Below, one piece after another: positions 10,719 through 20,245 of a stretch of 40,234 bases of DNA. The stretch comes from Actinomycetes bacterium (GTDB lineage: Bacteria; Actinomycetota; Acidimicrobiia; Acidimicrobiales; RAAP-2), in assembly GCA_021828545.1 (NCBI GenBank), contig JAJZEN010000074.1, forward strand, positions 1 through 40,234, given 5' to 3'. The first letter of the stretch is position 1. Each line of letters opens with the position of its first letter. The position numbers were made by a program, and so were the translations under genes. The notes beneath the pieces are model-generated. The model searched no databases and had not been told where the DNA came from. It saw only the letters and a program-made list of their open reading frames with translations.

Positions 10719-10850
10719 GGCAACTCCTTTGGGGACGAAGTACGCTACGTCCACAGGCTTTTCACAGGTATTTCTCCTATGGACGCATAACTAATTTACC
10801 ACGGGGTAGTAGTCGCAGTGAGGTGAATTTAGTTAGGTCTTAAGAAATGA

Positions 10851-11306
10851 TCAGACCACGGCCTGGTGGGGCTGACGCGGGGGCTGGAGACCGCGAGCCT
10901 GGAGCACCATATCGGCCAGGGTGAAACTCGAGAGGTGCTCACGCATATGGTTCCCCACCACGGCCCAGACCCCGAGTAGGACGCACTGGCCCTCGTGGTC
11001 GCACGCCCCGTCACGGTGGGGCTCGCCAAAGTCGCCCGCCACGATGGGTCCATCGACGGCGGCCACAATTTCAGCCAGGGTGATTTTCTCCGCGTCACGC
11101 GCCAGAACGTAGCCACCCCCGACCCCGCGCTTCGAGCGGACTAGGCCGACTCCCTTCAAAATGAGGAGTATTTGCTCCAGATAGGGCTGGGGGAGTCCCG
11201 TGCGTTCGGCGAGATCGCGCACCGACGTCGGTACCGTGAGGTCGCTGCCCAAGGCCAGGCTCAGCAGAGCGCGACTAGCGTAATCTCCGCGCGTCGACAC
11301 CCTCAC
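10851..11306 (-). CDS. Rrf2 family transcriptional regulator
   Basis: MRVSTRGDYASRALLSLAL, LAERTGLPQPYLEQILLILKGVGLVRSKRGVGGGYVLAR winged-helix motif; CDHEGQC. Confidence 0.9.
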   Translation of the reverse strand: MRVSTRGDYASRALLSLALGSDLTVPTSVRDLAERTGLPQPYLEQILLILKGVGLVRSKRGVGGGYVLARDAEKITLAEIVAAVDGPIVAGDFGEPHRDGACDHEGQCVLLGVWAVVGNHMREHLSSFTLADMVLQARGLQPPRQPHQAVV

Positions 11307-11379
11307 GTCCGCAGTCTATCGGCGAACGAGCGTCACGGCGCTGTCCCCGAGGGGCCACTTTTCTGGCACACTGCATGGT

Positions 11380-11874
11380 GTGGAACAAGCACCCAATCCC
11401 AATGTGACCGTGAATCCCGACGAGGTCATCTCGCCCGGAGACGAAGGGGCCGCGCCCGACGCGACCAAGGAACCCGAGACTGATTACATCTCTCAACCCG
11501 CCAAGGTGATGCGCATCGGGGCCATGGTCAAGACCTTGTTGGACGAGGCACGCGCCGCCCCGCTGGACGAGGCGGGACGAGCACGACTGCGCGAGATCTA
11601 CGAGACGTCGATTCGCGAGCTCTCGGGGGCATTGTCGGCGGATCTCGGTGAGGAACTCGGGCGCATGGTCCTGCCCTTTAGTGCCGAAATCCCCACCGAA
11701 TCGGAGTTACGCGTAGCACAAGCTCAGTTGGTGGGTTGGCTCGAGGGACTCTTCCACGGCATCCAGGCGTCCTTCTTCGCCCAGCAGGCGGCCGCGACCG
11801 CGCAACTCGAGAAGATGCGCGACCGGTCACTCAATCCCGGTAGCGTCGAACCCCGCGCCGGCACGTACCTCTAA
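11380..11874 (+). CDS. bpa: Bacterial proteasome activator-like protein (Bpa, DUF2587 family)
   Basis: QPAKVMRIGAMVKTLLDEARAAPLDEAGRARLREIYETSI and LRVAQAQLVGWLEGLFHGIQASFFAQQ; C-terminus GTYL. Confidence 0.85.
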   Translation: MEQAPNPNVTVNPDEVISPGDEGAAPDATKEPETDYISQPAKVMRIGAMVKTLLDEARAAPLDEAGRARLREIYETSIRELSGALSADLGEELGRMVLPFSAEIPTESELRVAQAQLVGWLEGLFHGIQASFFAQQAAATAQLEKMRDRSLNPGSVEPRAGTYL

Positions 11875-11958
11875 GTGACGCGGTGACGCGTCACAGTCTC
11901 TCGCTAGAGTCGGCCGGTCGCGCGTCGTCGTGGCCGACCCCAGAAAGTCCCTAAATCG

Positions 11959-14900
11959 ATGGCCGAGAGTTTCGTTCACCTACACAACCACACCGAGTAC
12001 TCGATGCTCGACGGCGCCGCGCGGGTCGAGGAGATGATCCTTGCCGCGAAAGCCGATGGTCAAGGGGCCATCGGAATTACCGACCACGGCAATCTCTACG
12101 GTGTCATCGATTTCTACGAGAGCTGTCGCACGCACGACGTCATTCCCATCATCGGACTCGAGGCCTACATGGCGGCGAATTCGCGTTTCGACCGACCGCC
12201 GCGCCGGGGCAAGATCGACGATACGGGGGGCGATACCGAAGGCGGCCAAAAGCTCTACCACCACTTGACGCTGTTGGCGACCAACAACGACGGGTACCGC
12301 AATCTTCGCGAACTCTCCTCGCGTGCCTTCCTCGAGGGGTATTACTACAAGCCCCGACTGGACTGGGAACTGCTCCAAGAGCACGCCGCCGGTCTCGTCG
12401 CGACGTCGGGGTGCCTGGGCGGCGTGGTGCTCCAAGCGCTACTGCAGGACGATTACGTCAAGGCGCTCGAACTCGCCGGACGACTCCAGACCATCTTCGG
12501 TGCCGACAACTTCTTTATTGAGATGCAAGACCACGGCCTGGCCGAACAGGGGCGCACCAACCCCCAGCTGCTACGCATCGCCCGTGACCTCGGGGCGCCG
12601 CTGCTGGCCACGAATGACCTGCACTACGTGCGTCACGGTGACGCCGCGATGCACGACGCGCTGTTGTGCATCGGGACCGGTTCGTTGGTCGCAGACCCGC
12701 AACGATTTCGATTCTCGAGCGATCAGCACTACCTCAAGTCCGCCGCCGAGATGCGCTACCTCTTTCGAGAGATCCCCGAGGCCTGCGACAACACGCTCGC
12801 GATCGCCGAGCGCGTCGATCTGACCATCGAATTCGACAACAACGCGCTGCCGGAATTCCCGATCCCCGCCGACCTCGTCGGCGCGACCCACAAGGAAGGG
12901 GCGGACCGCTTGTTGACCCACCTGACGATGGTGGGCGCCCGCGAGCGCTACGGCGACTCCCTCAGTGAAGAAGTACGTCAGCGCCTCGAATATGAACTGC
13001 GCGTCGTGGCGGACATGGGTTTCTCGGATTACTTCTTGGTGGTGTGGGACCTGATTCGTCACGCGCGAGAGAAGGGAATCCGCGTGGGACCCGGACGAGG
13101 GTCGGCCGCGGGGTGTTGCATTGCCTATTGCCTAAAAATCGTCGACCTCGACCCAATCCGTTACGGATTGATCTTCGAGCGGTTCCTCAATCCCGGTCGC
13201 AAGCAGATGCCCGACATCGACATGGACTTCGACGAGCGCTATCGCGGCGACATGATTCGCTACGCCGCCGAGCGCTACGGTTCCGATCACGTCGCCCAGA
13301 TCGTCACGTTCTCCACGATCAAGGCGCGCGCCGCGGTGCGTGACGCCGCCCGAGTGTTGGGCTACCCCCCCCAACTCGGTGACCAGATCGCCAAGGCCAT
13401 GCCGCCACTGGTCATGGGTCAGGACCTACCGCTGCAGGCTTGTTTCGAACCGGTGCCCGGGTACGAGGGTCGCTACACCGAAGCGGCGGACCTGCGCACC
13501 CTCTATGAGACCAACGCCGACGTCACCCACGTCATCGACGTGGCGAAGGGTTTCGTCGACAAGCGCCGCCAGGACGGCATCCACGCGGCGGCGGTGGTGA
13601 TCACGCGCGGCCCGGTCCTCGATTACGTCCCGGTCCAGCGCAAATCCAGTCCCAATTCCGCGGCCGAGGACGCACCAATCGTGACGCAGTACGAGGCCAC
13701 CGCGATCGAGAAGCTCGGGCTCTTGAAAATGGATTTTCTGGGGTTGCGAAATTTGGCCATCATCGAGAGGTCACTCGACCACATTCGGCGTACGCACGAC
13801 ATCGACATCGATATCGATCACGTCCCCTTGGACGACCCCAAGGTCTTCGCGATGTTGCAACTGGGTAATTCCATCGGCATCTTCCAACTCGAGGGCGACA
13901 AGATGCGTCAACTCATGCGCCGTCTCGCTCCCACCTCCTTTGACGACATCGCGGCGCTCAACGCGCTGTATCGACCAGGGCCCTTGAGCGAGAACGTGCA
14001 CAATGATTACGCGGATCGTAAGAACCATCGACAAGAGGTGCGCTACGACCATCCGGTGCTCAGCGAGATACTCGCGGAGACCTACGGGCTGATGATCTAC
14101 CAAGAAGACATCATGCGAGTGGCCACGAAGATCGCCGGCTTCTCCATGACCGAGGCCGACGATCTACGCAAGGCGTGTTCGAAGAAGATTCGCGAGATGA
14201 TCCAGGCCCAACGCGCCAAATTCGTTGATGGATCCGAACGCGAGGGGTACGGCCGTGAACTCGGCGAGACGATCTTCAACAAGATCGAGCCCTTCGCCGA
14301 CTACGCGTTCAACAAGAGCCACGCCTACGGCTACGCGTTGCTCGGGTACCAGAACGCGTGGTTGAAGGCCAACTACCCCGTCGAATACATGTCGGCCCTG
14401 TTGACCTCGTTCCGCGACGATAAGGACAAGGCCTCGCTATACCTCAACGAGGCGCGCCAGATGAATATCACCGTGGGTGTCCCCGACGTCAACGAATCCG
14501 TGGGGGATTACGCCCCGAGCCTGAGCGCGCCGCGGACGATCTTGTTCGGAATGGCCGCGGTGCGCAACGTGGGTGAGGCCCTCGTCGACAAGATCGTGGC
14601 CGAGCGCGATGCACGAGGTCCTTTCGCGTCGATCTATGACTTCGTGCGTCGCGTGGACCCCTCGGTGCTGAACCGACGCACGATGGAGTCGCTCATCAAG
14701 GCGGGCGCCTTCGATTCGTTCAACGTGCCCCGACTGGGTCTCCTGCTCAAGGTCGACGAGTTGATCGAGGTCACCCTCTCGCGTCGCAAGGACGTGGCAC
14801 TGGGCATCTCGACGCTCTTTGCCTCACTCGAGGCCAACGGTGCCAATGACTGGGAAGGTACCGAGGTCCGCCTGTCGCCGGTGGAGTTTGATCAACCGGT

Positions 14901-15519
14901 GAAGCTCGACTTTGAACGCGAGATGCTGGGAACGTACATCTCCGATCATCCGTTGTACGCCGTGGAGCACGCGCTGGCGACGAAGACGGACGGAACGCTG
15001 GTATCCCTACGCGAGCAGGCGGAGGATCTCGCGAAAGCGAATCGCCCCTTCAAGATTGGCGGAATCTTCTCCGAAGTCCAATTGCGCACCACCAAGGACG
15101 GTCGGGCGTACGCGCGTACGGTCGTGGAGGACCTCGGTGGTTCGATCGAAGTGAATTTCTCCTCCAAAGTGTTCGACAAGTGCAGCGGGTACCTGGCGAA
15201 GGACAATATCGTGGTCGTCAAGGTGCGAGTGGACGTGCGCGACGACGAGCCCCGTTTTGGGGCCATCGACGTCGAAGTATTGCGCGTGGACCGCGGCGAC
15301 GCCGAGTTGCGATTGAGTTTTCGACCCGAGGATTTTACGACGTCGGGCATCGCGAAACTCAAGGAGATCCTCCAGCGCTACCCCGGCCCGTCGCCGGTCA
15401 TCCTCGAGACCGGTCTCGAGGGCAAGGCGTTTAGGCTAGGACCGGATTTTCGCGTCACCATCGCCTCGGTGGTGGGAGACCTACGCAGCGAATTCGGTCG
15501 AAACGTCATCAAAGCGTGA
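11959..15519 (+). CDS. dnaE: DNA polymerase III subunit alpha
   Basis: 1186 aa; PHP domain FVHLHNHTEYSMLDGAARV; polymerase motifs VGPGRGSAAGCCIAYCL, MPDIDMDFDERYRGDMIRYAAERYG, YNKSHAYGYAL-like FNKSHAYGYALLGYQNAWLKANYPVEYM. Confidence 0.97.
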   Translation: MAESFVHLHNHTEYSMLDGAARVEEMILAAKADGQGAIGITDHGNLYGVIDFYESCRTHDVIPIIGLEAYMAANSRFDRPPRRGKIDDTGGDTEGGQKLYHHLTLLATNNDGYRNLRELSSRAFLEGYYYKPRLDWELLQEHAAGLVATSGCLGGVVLQALLQDDYVKALELAGRLQTIFGADNFFIEMQDHGLAEQGRTNPQLLRIARDLGAPLLATNDLHYVRHGDAAMHDALLCIGTGSLVADPQRFRFSSDQHYLKSAAEMRYLFREIPEACDNTLAIAERVDLTIEFDNNALPEFPIPADLVGATHKEGADRLLTHLTMVGARERYGDSLSEEVRQRLEYELRVVADMGFSDYFLVVWDLIRHAREKGIRVGPGRGSAAGCCIAYCLKIVDLDPIRYGLIFERFLNPGRKQMPDIDMDFDERYRGDMIRYAAERYGSDHVAQIVTFSTIKARAAVRDAARVLGYPPQLGDQIAKAMPPLVMGQDLPLQACFEPVPGYEGRYTEAADLRTLYETNADVTHVIDVAKGFVDKRRQDGIHAAAVVITRGPVLDYVPVQRKSSPNSAAEDAPIVTQYEATAIEKLGLLKMDFLGLRNLAIIERSLDHIRRTHDIDIDIDHVPLDDPKVFAMLQLGNSIGIFQLEGDKMRQLMRRLAPTSFDDIAALNALYRPGPLSENVHNDYADRKNHRQEVRYDHPVLSEILAETYGLMIYQEDIMRVATKIAGFSMTEADDLRKACSKKIREMIQAQRAKFVDGSEREGYGRELGETIFNKIEPFADYAFNKSHAYGYALLGYQNAWLKANYPVEYMSALLTSFRDDKDKASLYLNEARQMNITVGVPDVNESVGDYAPSLSAPRTILFGMAAVRNVGEALVDKIVAERDARGPFASIYDFVRRVDPSVLNRRTMESLIKAGAFDSFNVPRLGLLLKVDELIEVTLSRRKDVALGISTLFASLEANGANDWEGTEVRLSPVEFDQPVKLDFEREMLGTYISDHPLYAVEHALATKTDGTLVSLREQAEDLAKANRPFKIGGIFSEVQLRTTKDGRAYARTVVEDLGGSIEVNFSSKVFDKCSGYLAKDNIVVVKVRVDVRDDEPRFGAIDVEVLRVDRGDAELRLSFRPEDFTTSGIAKLKEILQRYPGPSPVILETGLEGKAFRLGPDFRVTIASVVGDLRSEFGRNVIKA

Positions 15520-15559
15520 CAATTTCCCTTGGGTCGCCGCGCACCGTAGAATAGGGGCT

Positions 15560-16231
15560 ATGGGAATGACCGTCACTACGAAGGATTCCACCGCTTTGAG
15601 CGACGCGGAATTGGTTGAAATGGCTGATTTGTGCGTGGATCGGGAGCCCAACTTCGACATTGGCTTCTTGTCGAAGCAACGTGAGGAGTGGGTGCTCGTC
15701 ACCCACGCGCGCGAGGGCGCCAAGTTGCGCGGCTACTCGTTCTTCACTCTAGAGCGCATCGGCGGAACGCCGTCATTGCTCATCGGCATCATGTTGGTGG
15801 ACCGCAACGCCAAATCTGACCAGACTCTCAAGTCCATTCTGCACGACCAATTCCGCCGCGCCCTGCTGGCCTTCCCCGACGAGGACGTACTGCTCGGCTC
15901 GCGCCTGATTACCCCCGACGGGTATCGAGCCTTCCTCGGTCTCGAGGACATCGTGCCCCGCCTGGGGTATCGCCCCACGGGCGAGGACCGCGCGTGGGGC
16001 CGCCGGCTGGCGAAGCGTTTCGGCTCGGAGAAGGCCATTGACGATAAGACGTTCATCATGAGCGTCCCCGCGGGTTCGGTGGGGGGCCTGGACTACGTTT
16101 CGTCCAAGGGGACGATTCCCGAGGGCGCCGCGACGTTCTTCGAGGACGTCGTGGCGGACAAGGGACAGCGCCTCGTGGTCTTTGGTTGGGCGATGGCCGA
16201 GGCCCTGGCGTCGGGCAAACTCCTGAAGTAA
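15560..16231 (+). CDS. Conserved-type hypothetical protein (weak GNAT-like flavour)
   Basis: 223-aa frame, ATG preceded by TAGAAT 7 nt upstream; no motif recognised with certainty. Confidence 0.7.
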   Translation: MGMTVTTKDSTALSDAELVEMADLCVDREPNFDIGFLSKQREEWVLVTHAREGAKLRGYSFFTLERIGGTPSLLIGIMLVDRNAKSDQTLKSILHDQFRRALLAFPDEDVLLGSRLITPDGYRAFLGLEDIVPRLGYRPTGEDRAWGRRLAKRFGSEKAIDDKTFIMSVPAGSVGGLDYVSSKGTIPEGAATFFEDVVADKGQRLVVFGWAMAEALASGKLLK

Positions 16232-16234
16232 CCC

Positions 16235-16954
16235 TCAGCCGCGGGGCAGTAGTCCCGTGCAGCTCTTGTAACAGTGTCCGTCGATGGGTTGCGAGAGCGT
16301 GGTCAAGATGTAGGTCGGGCGGAAGCCGAGCGACGTCGCCAGATCCTTGCCGGCGAGCGACGTGCGCCGGGTCGCCTCGATGGTGCGGATTGCGTGGTTG
16401 TCCTCGCAGAGCAGCCAGATGTCATCGCCGTACCAACCAAAGCGCACCCAGGTTGATCCGTCGTCGGTGCGTCGCATCAACTGGGGTCCCCGGTCCGCCG
16501 CGATCAGCGCGACGCTCGGACGCTCCCCGCGAAACTCCCAGTACGGGGCGCTGGGTCCGCGGAATCCGAAGAGGGGACCATCCGCGGGGCTGGCGAGTTG
16601 CTCGAGCCACTTCTTGACTTGACGACCCGAATAGTTGCCGAGTCGGCGGGGCAAGTCCGCCAGCGTGACGGCCTCGGGTTGGGCCAGGTCGTTTCGTTCG
16701 AGGTCCGTGGCGAGCACCGCTTCGACGACGTCGAAGGCCGCGAGGTCGGTGACGAAATCCTCGGGCCAGGGTATGCGCCAGCGCACGATGGTGTGCGAGG
16801 CCAAGTCGATGACGGTCGTCGTCTCGTTGGTCGATCCCAGCACCAAGCCGTGGACGGTCGATCCGGGAGTGAGGTCGACGACGTCGACGTGGGGGGTCTG
16901 TTCGACGAGCCGCTTGATAGCGCGCGCCGCGGGGTCCCGTCGCCACCAGGCCAC
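16235..16954 (-). CDS. Hypothetical protein
   Basis: 239-aa frame, GTG start, lies directly downstream of the DUF255 gene on the minus strand; no recognised family. Confidence 0.65.
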   Translation of the reverse strand: MAWWRRDPAARAIKRLVEQTPHVDVVDLTPGSTVHGLVLGSTNETTTVIDLASHTIVRWRIPWPEDFVTDLAAFDVVEAVLATDLERNDLAQPEAVTLADLPRRLGNYSGRQVKKWLEQLASPADGPLFGFRGPSAPYWEFRGERPSVALIAADRGPQLMRRTDDGSTWVRFGWYGDDIWLLCEDNHAIRTIEATRRTSLAGKDLATSLGFRPTYILTTLSQPIDGHCYKSCTGLLPRG

Positions 16955-16956
16955 GG

Positions 16957-19053
16957 TTATCGGACTTCCGCGAGGACGTCACGCAGTTCCGCGACGCTCG
17001 ACACCGGGCGACGGCAAGAACCCGACTGACAGACGTACGCCAGGCCCTCCTCACGCCCGCGGAGCAGAGGGGACGAACCCGAACCACCGATCAAGACACC
17101 ACGCAACATGGGTAACGATCGTACGTGTTCGCTCAGGGCGTTGGGCGCACCCGGGATCACCACTTCCACACCGTGGACGATACCCGCCGCCGAAAGCAGG
17201 TCGGGGACCGCGCGGGGATGCGTGGCGATCAACTCGGCGCCGAGTTCCACGAGGCGCTGGGCGATGGCTATCAGATTCTGATCGCCGCGGCACAGCGCGA
17301 GACGCGCCAGGGCGTTGGTCGTGATGGCGTGACTCGACGGAGTCGCCGCGTCGAAGATCTCCTTGGGCCGGGCGAAGATGTCCCCGCACTGGTCCGAGGA
17401 GGCGAAGACGCCCCCGCCATCGTGCGGCGAACGCGCCGAGGGGACGGCACCGTCCCAGTAGTGCTCGATGAGGTAACTGGCACAGTCGTAGGCGCGCCCC
17501 AGCCACGCGTCGTCGCCCGCGACCTCGTAGGCGTCGAGGAGGGCATCGATGAGCCACGCCAGGTCGCTCGCGGTGGCGTAGTCGCGGCGAGTCTGGGTGC
17601 GCCACCAGTGGCCTCGAGCGAAGTGCGAGGTCGCGAGAGAATTCAGCAGATCGAGGGCGTCCGCGATGAATTGCCGGTCGCGCGAGGCGAACAGGGCCCG
17701 GGCGAACATGGCGTTCCACTCCAGGATCACCTTGGTGTCGCGCGTTGGTTGCGGTCGGCCTCGACGGGCCATCGTCAGTGCCTCGAGGGCCGCGCGGAGG
17801 TGGGGGGGCGCCGAGAACTCGGCGCCGTCGGCCAGGCGCAACACACTGCGACCCTCGAGGTCACCGGGGGGCGCGACGCAGAATCGATCAAGAATCTCGA
17901 GCGTCCACTGACCCTGGTCCGCGTCGCGCAACACGGCGGTCACTTCGTCGGTCGTCCACGTCAGGTGCGCCCCCTCGACGCCGCCGGCGTCGGCGTCGAG
18001 CGACGCGGCGTAGCCCCCATTGACGCGCAAGTTATCCTGGACGAAGGCTACGGTGCGGCGCGCCACGTCGGCGAAGTGGGTGAATTCTTGACCCCGGCGA
18101 CTCGCGCTGAAATAGGTTCGCGCCAAGAGCGCTTGGTCACTCAGCATCTTCTCAAAGTGCGGCACGTGCCACTTCGCGTCGACGCTGTAGCGAGCGAAGC
18201 CTCCTTCGAGGTGATCGAAGAGACCTCGGCGCGACATCACCGAGAGGACTCGCCACGCGGCCTCGTGTGACGAGGCCGCGTCGTCGTCGAGCAGCGCGTC
18301 GACGTAGCTCGGACGCGGAAAGCGCGGGGCGCCGGATCCACCGTCGGCGTCGGTTTGCGTGGCGAGTTCGTTCGCCAGGGCCCGTCGGCTCGCGGCGAGG
18401 TCGAGGGGTTCGTGGTGCGGCGCTAAGTGTTCGACGAAGGCGACCTCGCGCGACAAGGCATGCTCGAGGGTCCTCGCCTGACTCTCCACCTCACCGCGTC
18501 GGGTACGCCAGGCGCCGCTGACCGCTCGGAGCAGGGTGTCGAAACCGACTTGACCGTAGCGGTCTGTGGGTGGGTAGTACGTCCCGGCCGTGAAGGGTCG
18601 GCCATCGGGCAAAAGGAAGACCGACATCGGCCATCCGCCGTGACCGCTGACGAGTTGCGTCGCCGCCATGTAGAGCTGGTCGAGGTCGGGTCGTTCCTCC
18701 CGGTCCACCTTGATGGCGAGAAAGTTGTCGTTCAACTGGCGCGCCAGAACGAGATCCTCGAACGTTTCGTGCGCCATCACGTGACACCAGTGGCAGGCCG
18801 CGTAGCCGATGGATAAAAAGATGGGGCAATCGCGGCGCGTGGCCTCGGCGAGAGCGTCTTCCCCCCATAACCACCACTGCACCGGATTATCGAGGTGTTG
18901 GGCGAGGTAGGGCGACATTCCAGAGGTGGGCGTCTCGCGAAGGAGGGGCACGCCTAGTTCTCTCGCCCACGACGTCGCGCACGATACCGTGGCGTCGTCG
19001 TGGTTTCGGCACGAGTGACGTCGTGGCGCGGCGACGGCGCGAGCGGGGACCAC
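16957..19053 (-). CDS. Thioredoxin-domain protein of the DUF255/YyaL/SPATA20 family
   Basis: MSPYLAQHLDNPVQWWLWGEDAL, SIGYAACHWCHVMAHE, VDREERPDLDQLYM, GHGGWPMSVFLLPDGRPFTAGTYYPP. True start is probably internal (about 18900-18960). Confidence 0.88.
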   Translation of the reverse strand: MVPARAVAAPRRHSCRNHDDATVSCATSWARELGVPLLRETPTSGMSPYLAQHLDNPVQWWLWGEDALAEATRRDCPIFLSIGYAACHWCHVMAHETFEDLVLARQLNDNFLAIKVDREERPDLDQLYMAATQLVSGHGGWPMSVFLLPDGRPFTAGTYYPPTDRYGQVGFDTLLRAVSGAWRTRRGEVESQARTLEHALSREVAFVEHLAPHHEPLDLAASRRALANELATQTDADGGSGAPRFPRPSYVDALLDDDAASSHEAAWRVLSVMSRRGLFDHLEGGFARYSVDAKWHVPHFEKMLSDQALLARTYFSASRRGQEFTHFADVARRTVAFVQDNLRVNGGYAASLDADAGGVEGAHLTWTTDEVTAVLRDADQGQWTLEILDRFCVAPPGDLEGRSVLRLADGAEFSAPPHLRAALEALTMARRGRPQPTRDTKVILEWNAMFARALFASRDRQFIADALDLLNSLATSHFARGHWWRTQTRRDYATASDLAWLIDALLDAYEVAGDDAWLGRAYDCASYLIEHYWDGAVPSARSPHDGGGVFASSDQCGDIFARPKEIFDAATPSSHAITTNALARLALCRGDQNLIAIAQRLVELGAELIATHPRAVPDLLSAAGIVHGVEVVIPGAPNALSEHVRSLPMLRGVLIGGSGSSPLLRGREEGLAYVCQSGSCRRPVSSVAELRDVLAEVR

Positions 19054-19264
19054 CCGGCGATAACGAATTGCATAGAAGAATCCTAGAGACTTTCCTCGGT
19101 GCTCCTGATGGGCTCGATCTCACGGCGTCCCTGACCACGCTCGGGCGGATATCGTCAGTCCACCGAGAATCGACGAACCAGTAACGTAAGAGCGGTCACG
19201 CTCGCCCCGAGCGAGGTGACCTGGCGTCGAGGATGTTGCCACGCGACGAAGGGACGAGGGACGA

Positions 19265-20245
19265 ATGGTCAGACCAGTGCGGTGGGGATTCATCGGTACG
19301 GGACGGATCGCCCAGACCTTCGCGCGCGATCTGGCACTCATCGACGAGGGCGAAGTGGCCGCGGTCGGTTCACGTCGGCTCGATTCGGCCAATGTCTTTG
19401 GTGACGAGTTCAATGTCCCTCGTCGATACGGATCGTACGAGGCGTTGGTGCAGGACCCCGAGATTGATGCGGTGTACGTGAGCACCCCTCACCCGATGCA
19501 CTTCGACAACGCGGCGCTCGCCCTCGAGCACGATAAGCCCGTGTTGGTGGAGAAAGCCTTCACCATGAATGGCGCACAGGCTCGTGAATTGGTGGCGATG
19601 GCGCGTTCGAGGAACATCTTCATGATGGAGGCGATGTGGACCCGCTTTTTGCCCCACGTCGTCGCCCTACGGGACCTCGTCGAGCGCGGCGACCTGGGGG
19701 AGATCGTGATGGTCGAAGCGGATCACGGCAAATGGTTCGCCCACGATCGCGCCTCGCGCCTTTTCGCCCCCGAGCTGGGCGGCGGGGCGCTGCTGGACCT
19801 TGGGGTCTACCCCATCTCGTTCGCCTCGATGTTGCTCGGCACTCCCTCGCGCATGGTGACGATGGTCGACCCGGCATTTACGGGCGTGGACGGTCAAGCC
19901 TCGATGATCTTCGGTTACGACTCTGGCGCGCAGGCGTTGCTCACGTGCACCTCGGCCGCGCGCAGTGCGACGCGCGCGTGCATCACGGGCACCGCGGCGA
20001 GGATCGAGATCGACGCCGATTTCTACGCTCCGACGTCGTTTCGATTGATCACCCGCGAAGGGGATGTCACTCCTTTCTCCTTTGACGTGGCGCCGCGTGG
20101 ATTGCGCTTTCAGGCGATCGAAGTGGCTCGTTGTCTGCACGAGGGTCTCGTGGAGAGTCCTGTCATGCCCCTCGATGAAACTGTCGCCATTATGGAGACT
20201 CTCGAAAAAGTGATGGCGACCCTAGAGCCAGTCCCAGCCCGCTGA
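19265..20245 (+). CDS. Gfo/Idh/MocA family oxidoreductase
   Basis: RWGFIGTGRIAQTFARDL Rossmann motif, VYVSTPHPMHFDNAALALEHDKPVLVEKAF, GGGALLDLGVYPISFA. Confidence 0.93.
   Translation: MVRPVRWGFIGTGRIAQTFARDLALIDEGEVAAVGSRRLDSANVFGDEFNVPRRYGSYEALVQDPEIDAVYVSTPHPMHFDNAALALEHDKPVLVEKAFTMNGAQARELVAMARSRNIFMMEAMWTRFLPHVVALRDLVERGDLGEIVMVEADHGKWFAHDRASRLFAPELGGGALLDLGVYPISFASMLLGTPSRMVTMVDPAFTGVDGQASMIFGYDSGAQALLTCTSAARSATRACITGTAARIEIDADFYAPTSFRLITREGDVTPFSFDVAPRGLRFQAIEVARCLHEGLVESPVMPLDETVAIMETLEKVMATLEPVPAR

Noticed and set aside
10851-11306. Assigning the Rrf2 regulator as IscR or NsrR
   Set aside because: Lacks the third conserved Cys, so a specific name would be unsupported.
17125-18270. 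381-aa plus-strand ORF opposite the DUF255 gene
   Set aside because: Antisense to conserved CHWC-containing protein; composition typical of a shadow ORF.
19194-19221. GGTCAC-GCTCG...CGAGC-GAG-GTGACC hairpin upstream of the oxidoreductase gene
   Set aside because: Stem is bulged and there is no T-tract or matching operator; too little evidence to assign a function.
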